Source of the DNA: Clitopilus passeckerianus
Lineage: Eukaryota > Basidiomycota > Agaricomycetes > Agaricales > Entolomataceae
Assembly: GCA_944990035.1 (NCBI GenBank)
Contig: CALYLX010000102.1
Location: 52,007-116,006, forward strand
Length of the DNA: 64,000 nucleotides
Reading direction: 5' to 3'
Positions within the stretch are counted from its first letter, which is position 1. Every line of letters begins with the position of its first letter. Both the position numbers and the translations under genes were made by a program. Below, piece after piece: positions 56,831-64,000 of this stretch. The notes under the pieces are model-generated. The model saw only the letters and a list, made by a program, of their open reading frames with translations, was not told the origin of the DNA and did not search any database.

Positions 56831-57011
56831 TCATGGTAAAGCGTGGCAGAGATGCCGGACCGCCATCAGTATTCACAGCGGCATCATCTCAGGAAGCCCC
56901 GACGCTTGTCATGCAACCATATCGAACGTTCGACACGATCTGCTCTGGACTGCCTTAAAAGGCCCAATGATTGCCAGAAGAAGCGGAAGCGGGTTAAAAA
57001 CACGACAATGA
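56769..57011 (+). pseudogene. F-box pseudogene
   Basis: Starts MVFPQELFESVISLDGN, matching the start of the intact F-box gene (MFLPRELFELIASFVDRPN), then loses the frame. In shifted frames it still resembles it: NVRHDLLWTALKGPMIARR against RRFDLWKALRERPLLANRIR. The LRR part is missing. It lies directly downstream of the decayed NOP4/F-box spacer copy, so it came from the same duplication. Confidence 0.7.
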
Positions 57012-57164
57012 ACCAGAATCTGAGCTACAGACCAATGCAAAGAAGGGTCGTTGCCTGTTCGCCTCTGCTCACATGCGCCGTCTCCACATGCATCAAGCCC
57101 GAGACACCTTGTGCTCCAAGAAGCACTGCTTGACGAGTTACCCTTCCCTACGAGTCTATGATGG

Positions 57165-57171
57165 TATATAA
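57165..57171 (+). promoter_or_regulatory. TATA box of the GH92 gene
   Basis: TATATAA 43-49 bp upstream of the ATG at 57214. Confidence 0.65.
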
Positions 57172-57213
57172 TTGGAACCAGTGAAATGTCTTTGGGTTCA
57201 TTTACCCTACAAG

Positions 57214-60200
57214 ATGATTCTGTGGTCAAACCGATGGCCTCTTGGCCTTCTTCTCATATCAGGATTCGGAGGGGTTGACGCTGCCAATCTCACATCTCTT
57301 GTCAATTTATTCATCGGAACAGCGTCAGGTGCCAATGGTGGAAGTGGAGGTAACGCTTTTCCAGGCAAGTATTCATTACTTTCACGCCTCCAGTAGAGAA
57401 CAATACTAACGTGAATACACCATAGGCGCAGCAGTTCCTCATGCTATGGTCAAAGTTGGCATAGACGTCAGCACTGCTCCTCGGCAAGCTGGATACATTG
57501 CAGATAACTCCTCGATTACTGGTATTTCGCTCATGCATGACGAAGGCACGGGTGGAAACACCAACGGAGGCTACGGAATATTCCCGCTGTTTCCACTACA
57601 AAACTGTTCCTTCACGTCTTGCCCAGTTCGTCTTGGGGCTCGGCAGACTCTACGAGCTGCTGGTGCTGATGGTTAGTCCTTATAAATGTTCTCATTGAAT
57701 TGAATTGTCGCTAAGCGACTGGATTGTCCAGCTGCGCGACCAGGTTATTTCACTACAACATTCACAAACGGAATCAAGACAGAAACGACTTCAACTCGAC
57801 GCGCCGGTTTGATCAAGTTTTCCTACCCAACCATTAGCGGGCAACCTGTCAATCACGTCGTAGTTGATCTGACGAACGACCTACAGCGTTCCTTCCATGG
57901 AGGGAGTATCAATATCGATACCTCAGGAAGGGTGAAATTGAGTGGCACTTTCCAGCAGGTATGCACATTACTTGACATAGGCACGGAACCATCCCCTGAC
58001 CAATCCCGTTGCAGAGCTACGGCCCAGACAACTACACCGTGTATGCCTGCTATGATTTCAATGCACCTCCCACATCAGGCATCCAGCAACAACTTGTAGA
58101 ATTTGGGACCTACCAATCCACATCGACCAGCAGCCCAAATAACATTACCATCAGCCCCAATGGTACCGCGCTCTCGTTCGCTTACCAAAGTGGTGTTTCG
58201 CCCATCCAGGCTGGGGGTCTACTATCCTTCAACACGTCCTCGTCTTCTGTCCTCGCACGGTTCGGGGTTTCATTCAGAAATTCCGACGCGGCTTGCGCAA
58301 ATGCTAAAGAAGAGATACCGGATTGGGACTGGCAGAAGGTCGAGCAGGCATCCCAAACGAAATGGGAGGACGTCCTAACGAGGATCGAGTTGCCGGCTTT
58401 GGCGAACGAGAACAAGGATATTGTGACGCTGCTGTATTCTTCGGTGGGTTGATGGTTCTCCCTTTAGCATAAGGCTGTCACTGACAAACGTTTATAGCTC
58501 TACAGGTCGTCTCTGGTCCCAGCAAACCTGACAGGTGAAAATCCTTACTGGTCCTCTCAGTACCCGTTCTACGACGCGTTGTTCTGGTGAGTATGGGTTT
58601 CCGGCGGGTGAAGGTCAGACACTTACGTCCTCGCATAGCTCATGGGATACTTTCCGCACCGTTCACCCTCTTCTCTCGATCACCTCACCACGTGAATGGG
58701 CTGAGATCGTCAATGCCTATATTGATGGCTGGCGAAATACTGGCTTCATTCCCGAGTGCCGTTCCAATACTAAAGCGTGAGTACTTAACCTTTTTCAAAC
58801 TCGAACTGCGTTTGACGTGAGCTTCAAGTGGATATGTGCAAGGTGGCAGCGACGGGATGCCTATTTTGGGCGATTTCGCTGTCAAGTATGCATCTCAAGC
58901 CCAAGAGCTTGGGGTCCCCACGGACGATCTTTATCAAGCACTGGTGGACACTGCAGAGAATACGGTAAGCGCGTATATATATACCTATCATTTGACTTGG
59001 CCTAATAAGACAACGTAGCCTTCAGACTGGTACCGAGGTATGGGCGAGTCTACGATGATGCAATGCGAGGCTAATAATGGATCCAGTTGGCAGGCAGAAC
59101 ACCGCTTGGAAGACTTTTGGGTATTTACCAACGTCGTGGACTGATCCTAGCGGGTCAACTGGACTTGCGACCAGGGAAGCCTCACGTGCTTATGAGGTTC
59201 GTTCCTTAGTTCGTATCTTGTCGAACTTGCAGTGACTTTAATCTGCTTTTAGTATGCCTTAGGTGACTTCGCAGTCCGCCAGGCTGCAATTGCCTTGAAG
59301 AAGTCAGACGCCGACATCACAAAATATGCAAATCGGTCGATGAATTTCGTTAACATGTGGGATGCCAACGTGACCTCGGATGGATTCACTGGCTTTGCCC
59401 AACGTCGATATCCTGTGAATACCAGTTATCCTGCCCTCATCTTGTATCCCGAACTGACGGACTCGGATTACAGAACGGGACGTTTGCTTACAGTTCACCA
59501 GATGCTTGCTCTCCTGTTGATCCTGTCGGCCATTCGTGTGCCCGTGGAGACGATAATAATACTGGATTCTATGAATGTGCGGCCATTTGACTGTTCCAGC
59601 TGTAAGTTTGTCCTAACGCTTCTTTTATAGCTTCCTCTTGGGAAATGAGTTTCTTCGCCCCACAATCAATGGCAACCCTCATCAAACTCATGGGTGGCAC
59701 CGCGACTTTCTTGACCAGACTGTAAGGCAAAGGTCCCAAGGAGAGGCTCGGTTACTGACAAGGCAATGCTTTACAGTGACCACTACTTCAGCAAGGGCTA
59801 TTTCCAAGCGGGCAACGAACCATCATTCGAGATCCCTTGGCTTTATCATTATGCAAACCGGCCTGACCTCTCTGCTCTACGAGTCCGCGAGGTCGTCTAC
59901 AAGAATTTCAATACGAAGATTAGCGGGTAAGCGTTTGGCCAAGATGCAGGCGCATATTCTCTAACTGATGAACTGCGACTTTGTCAGGCTTCCAGGGAAC
60001 GACGATTCTGGCGCAATGGCAGCTTTATTGACCTTCCACCTCATGGGCTTGTACCCCGTTCCTTCTTCGCGCCAACTGCTCATCGGATCACCCCTGCTAT
60101 CCTCTTTCGTTATTCACAACAATGCTGTGAACACCTCGACCAGGTTCACGGTCAATGGATTTGATGCTAGCACCCTGACGCAAACCCCTCCATCTGGCAG

Positions 60201-60399
60201 CAAGGTGTTTGTGAAGAGCGTTGCCATCAACGGACAGCCAGCCTCGAGCTTGTGTTGGATTGCATTTGATGATGTGGTTGGCGGAGGAGAGATCGTGATC
60301 GAAGTGGATGGCGATTCTGCTGCCGCTGCACAAAGAGGCTGTGGGAGCGGAGCGAATGCACTGCCTGATTCGTTGGAGACGGGCGGATTCAACGCATAG
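57214..60399 (+). CDS. Secreted GH92 alpha-mannosidase
   Basis: Fourteen exons (57214-57364, 57426-57671, 57732-57958, 58015-58443, 58498-58586, 58639-58776, 58829-58964, 59019-59037, 59087-59196, 59253-59414, 59474-59576, 59631-59721, 59777-59926, 59988-60399) give 820 residues, normal for fungal GH92. Signal peptide about 1-23. Landmarks: NLFIGTASGANGGSGGNAFP, AAVPHAMVKVGID, SLMHDEGTGG, SWDTFRTVHPLLSI, GYVQGGSDGMPILGD, RQNTAWKTFGYLP, LPGNDDSGAMAALLTFHLMG (the catalytic GNDD..GAM region) and LYPVPSSRQLLIGSP. GH92 enzymes are Ca-dependent exo-alpha-mannosidases acting on N- or O-glycans. Intron 1 (57365-57425) has a GC donor (CAG|GCAAGT). Exon 8 is only 19 nt. Confidence 0.93.
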
Positions 60400-60901
60400 G
60401 AGATGGTCCAGCTAGGGAGACATTTACATGTAAAGTAAAAGCAGGTTGATTTGAGTAGTTCTTCCGCCTCTTCTCCCTCTACTTAACCCTGCCCTTTTCC
60501 AATGGGAAACAATATCTTGCGGTGGTGCGAACGAGTGCACCGCGATAGCAATTACCCCAAAGGTCGACATCCGCTGTGTCCCTTTCATGCCCTGTGAACG
60601 ATATCGGCCCATAGCCTAAGACCCATCCCGTTCAATAGTCAACCAAGTGGGGAGCTTCCCATAACCCCCGTAATGGACGGCAGTGAAACGAAGTATAGGT
60701 ACAGCTAGAGCCAACACCTCCAGACGTTCAATTCAAATTAATCGGGTCTCAATATGGGCCTGTATGGCGCTCCGTTGGCCGTGAGAACGTGACAGTTCGC
60801 GTCGCGACGCGTCTCAAACGTGACACGCATCGCGTTTCTCCACCCCTACCACGAGGGTCTCCCCAAAGAAACCCTAGTCTGTTGGCAAGCGTCTCTGCAC
60901 C
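60400..60901. other. Intergenic region
   Basis: About 500 bp. Contains a palindromic-looking CG-rich stretch around 60795-60838 (GCGTCGCGACGCG) shortly before the SLD3-like ATG, which may be a cell-cycle box-type element (ACGCGT-like); otherwise nothing. Confidence 0.35.
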
Positions 60902-62597
60902 ATGATCGACACGCAGAAATATAGCCTAACTCTGACACCCAAGATCAACTGGTCCGAAAACCAAACGAAGTCTATTTCTCGCGAATACCCTTTCGATCTC
61001 AGCAATGAAACGGAAGAGCAATTTATCGTGCGGACATACCTGCAATTTTTGTGGCTGCCAGAGGTTGGATTTATTTACCTGCTAGCGTATGACTGAGCTA
61101 AACTAATTCTAGTCCATAATGCCCTTGAAATTTCTTGTACCTTCACTCTTCCGAGTAACCGGATCTTCGTGTCCGCGGGAGTCTCACCCTCTTCATGACC
61201 ACCTGGGTTCACTACTACAAACAACGAGGTCTATTTCTAACAAATACCACACTGAGCTCCCGAGTATTCTGCGCGATGGAGGGGGCGCAGGAGAAATAGA
61301 AGAAACCATGATGTGGTACGTCCTGAATCACGAGAAGGCCGACGACCTTTGGGAGAAGACCACGGATGGCCCTTGGGAAGATGCGAACTGGCGTATGAAA
61401 TGGATTGAACGGATGGAACGAAGAGAGTAAGTGGACCACCTACTTTGTATCACAGGAATCTCATCTATTCTTCCTCAGGGTTCTCGTCCAAATTCTACTC
61501 TACTTCACCAAGCTGTCGCTTCCATCTCCACCAAACCCATCTCCTAAGAAGCGAAAGCGGGTTAAGACGCCGGAAGAGGCCCGAGTCGACGATGAGACCG
61601 CACTGGAAGGCCTCTTTGACAAGTTATCCATGTGGCAACTCATGTTGGACGTGGTTACCACAGTGGGCCCTAAGCCTTCTCAGAAACAAGAACAGGCACA
61701 TGACTGGATGCAGCAATTCTTCTCAGAAGTCATTTCCCCTCAGTGCGTAGTTTTCGTACCAATGCCGATGAAATAATGATATTCAATTGCCGTAGATTTC
61801 AGACCAAACTACCCGAACTATGCTCCTTATTCCACAGCAAGATTTTCCCTTCATCTGATTACGCCTCCTCCAATCCATCCTCACCCTCGTCTTCTCGTGC
61901 CACTACTCCCGATATCACCGAGACTTCGACAAAAGAACCTAGTCGCAAGAAATCGACGAGACAGGTCTCCCCAGCTCTCTCAACGACAAGCACGTCTTCA
62001 CGTCAACCTCACCGGGCTCGTTCCCTATCGGTTTCACTGGCAGAAGAACGTGCCCTGCAGCGGGAACTCAGCATCGGCCCTTCGGGACCCAAGAAGCGCA
62101 TGCTCAACCGAGAGGTCAGTATGTCGAGGGTGTTCAAACCAAAAACGAAACCCTCGGGCCAACAAGCCTCAAATACGGAGAACATGAACGCAACAAGGCT
62201 CGATGCAAAGAAGAGAGCTGCCAAGTCGAACGCGAATCAGAATCCTGCAGTGAAGAAGGAAAGAGATGTTGGTATAACACTGGTGGAAGCAACACCTGTA
62301 AAAGCGCGACCAGCACGGATTCAATCCCGAACTCAATCCCAGCTCCAGCTGAAGGATGTCTTTGCTGGTCAGCGCAACGTGGGAAGGACCCAAAGCGTCT
62401 CTTCCGTACTGTCCTTCGGACAACCAGAAGGACTTGGCGATGAAGCTGAATGGCAATTATCGAGTTCACCTGACCTCATGTCCATATATGGCGGCGGTGG
62501 AGGTGAAGACGAGCTCACAGATATCGATGATGATGATGGAGGCGGGGGGAGCATCCTATTGGACAGCACGCCGACGAAGCGTAAACGCGTATGCTGA
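60902..62597 (+). CDS. SLD3: SLD3/Treslin-like DNA replication initiation factor
   Basis: Four exons (60902-61063, 61113-61426, 61479-61742, 61796-62597) give 513 residues. The central part fits the Sld3 C-terminal (PF08639-type) domain: PLKFLVPSLFRVTGSSCPRE, MWYVLNHEKAD, VLVQILLYFTKLSLP, LEGLFDKLSMWQLM, HDWMQQFFSEVISPQFQTKL and PELCSLFHSKIFPSS. The rest (about 260-513) is disordered, Ser/Thr-Pro rich (SRATTPDITE, TRQVSPALS, DSTPTKRKRV) with several possible CDK sites, in line with Sld3 being a CDK target that loads Cdc45 on origins. The C-terminus carries a basic KRKRV signal. Assignment rests on the pattern, not a database search. Confidence 0.7.
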
Positions 62598-62939
62598 TGG
62601 CATGATGCTAGCTGCGGATTATCCGGATTTTCCGCGCATGCCCTGAAGCTGGGGAAGCTGCACAGCCCCCTCGTCCGTCGCCCAGCACGATGCAGCACAT
62701 TAAAGGTTGCCACCAACTACTCGAATACATTGGGCGCTGGGTTACGCTGCGATCACCGCAGCGCATCATGCATCATGACTCCCCCACTGGCAGTACGCGT
62801 CCAACCGGCATGTCTCTGCTTCAAACATAGACGTGTTCTTCGCTGTGCTTATTACTAGAACCTTTATCCGATTGGATGGCCCATCTTGTCCTCTTAGTAA
62901 CTCGAGCTCTCTATATCATTACGAAACCATAGCCTCAAT
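62598..62939. other. Intergenic region
   Basis: 342 bp, nothing recognisable. Confidence 0.4.
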
Positions 62940-63909
62940 ATGCCTTCACTTCGCTCTGTTCGGGTTGCGAACGCAGATTTCAAACCACTGTATACTCCTG
63001 TAGCCATCTTCGTGGGGGGCACCTCTGGAATTGGACGGGGTATGGTAGAAGCCTTTGCTCAGCACGTCCAAGGCAAGGCACACATTATCGTTGTGGGCCG
63101 TAACAGCGATGCTGCCGATGCCATTATCCCTCAACTACCCAAAGCTAAGGGAGAGAAATACACCCACGAGTTCGTGCACTGCGATGCTTCACGCATGAAG
63201 AATGTCCACTCTGTGACACAGGGTCTCCTACAACGCCTCCCGAAGCTCAACTTCCTCCTTATGAGCCAGGGGTTCACCACGATGAAAGGCCGAGATGAGA
63301 CGGAAGAGGGTCTAGACAAGAAACTGGCGGTTCATTACTATTCTCGTTGGAAGTTCATCAACGATCTGCTCCCGCTGCTTCTCAAAGCCAAAGAGGCAGG
63401 AGAACATGCGAAAGTGCTTTCTGTGATGGCAGCAGGAAGAGGCGGAGAAATCGATCTTGATGACCTCGGCCTCAAATCGAATTATTCCCTACGGTCAGCA
63501 GCTTCGCATGCTCCGACCTATAATGATCTCATGATGCAGGTAAGCATGTTATATGGTCGGTATCTTCAGAAGTCTAATATGAATTCTCGCATAGGAATTT
63601 GCGGCAAGGAACCCTGCCTTGACGTTCGCGCACGCCTATCCTGGTCCAGTCAGGACATCCATTGGATCATCGTCCGATTCAGCTCTTATTCGGTGTACAT
63701 TTCCCATCGCTGTCGGGATCCTGTATCCCCTCACAGTATCGTATCGAGATGCAGGAGAATATATGCTCCATGGCGTGCTGCATTGTACCAAGGGGTTTTA
63801 TAGAGTGGGATCACGAGGCGAAGACATTGGGAGGAAGGGACTCTTCAGCTCTCCCGAGGCCAGGAAGAAACTGTGGGAACATACTGAGGAGGTGACGAGA
63901 TACGACTAG
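62940..63909 (+). CDS. Short-chain dehydrogenase/reductase family protein
   Basis: Two exons, 62940-63539 and 63595-63909, give 304 residues. The Rossmann dinucleotide motif is GGTSGIGRGMVEAFA (about residues 26-40); HCDASRMKNV is the acidic strand after beta-3; LNFLLMSQGF replaces the usual NNAG; VLSVMAAGRGG carries the Ser position. The following TYNDLMMQEFA has the Tyr, but Met/Gln instead of Lys at the YxxxK position, as in a fungal SDR subgroup. Substrate unknown; catalysis may be altered. The C-terminal third (AHAYPGPVRTSIG) is the usual PG motif. Confidence 0.85.
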
Positions 63910-64000
63910 TGGTAATCCAGACTGAGAGTTCTCGACAGTGGAAATATTTACCCAAGCATTTACCTGTAATATTTTAATTTAGCAATATGATATGTAAAAT

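Overview
The window is nuclear DNA of a filamentous basidiomycete, most likely an agaricomycete. Genes are dense, on both strands and split by many short introns, mostly 45-62 nt, with GT..AG (sometimes GC..AG) ends. Families typical of these fungi recur: DUF6534 membrane proteins, F-box-like proteins, TKL kinases, berberine-bridge-type oxidases, CAP10 glycosyltransferases and secreted intradiol dioxygenases. I found no prokaryotic operon, rRNA, tRNA, CRISPR array or intact transposon. All gene models were assembled by hand by joining exons so that reading phase and family similarity are kept.

Layout. 0-12 kb: 3' end of a CAP10/GT90 gene, an F-box-like gene (-), beta-propeller lactonase A (+), a truncated F-box gene (-), the housekeeping genes MO25 (-), GNA1 (+) and ribosomal protein eL24 (-), an F-box-like gene (+) and an orphan (-). 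12-18 kb: two head-to-head metzincin-like genes, one with an intact zinc site (+) and one that has lost it (-), separated by a degenerate ~36-bp repeat array, then lactonase B (-). 18-21.8 kb: a stretch with no recognisable gene. 22-27 kb: secreted PLC-like phosphodiesterase (-) and secreted histidine acid phosphatase (+), an F-box remnant and a small possible beta-trefoil protein (-). 28.2-31.7 kb (-): one 14-exon model encoding an MLKL-like helical domain, a TKL kinase, a Ser/Pro linker and a complete Rho GTPase; I consider this the most unusual object here. 32.8-37.8 kb: tandem DUF6534 paralogues. 38-44 kb: secreted FAD oxidase (-), then a divergent pair, a carboxymuconate-cyclase-like lactonase (-) and a secreted intradiol dioxygenase (+). 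44-48 kb: a tandem duplication of a TRIC-like membrane gene plus a sirtuin, one sirtuin copy being a fragment. 48.7-54.2 kb: DUF7770-like protein, APH-fold kinase (-), NOP4/RBM28 (-). 54.6-57 kb: F-box gene followed by a decayed copy of the NOP4/F-box junction. 57-64 kb: secreted GH92 mannosidase, SLD3-like replication factor, SDR oxidoreductase.

How the genes relate. The clearest pathway link is the dioxygenase/lactonase pair at 41-44 kb, which by family would catalyse consecutive steps of aromatic ring cleavage (intradiol cleavage, then lactonisation of the muconate). Two further lactonase-fold genes lie in the same window. Secreted PLC, acid phosphatase, GH92, oxidase and dioxygenase suggest a saprotrophic or plant-associated lifestyle. 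Local duplication followed by decay or divergence is the dominant theme: metzincin pair, lactonases, DUF6534 pair, TRIC/sirtuin block and F-box family.
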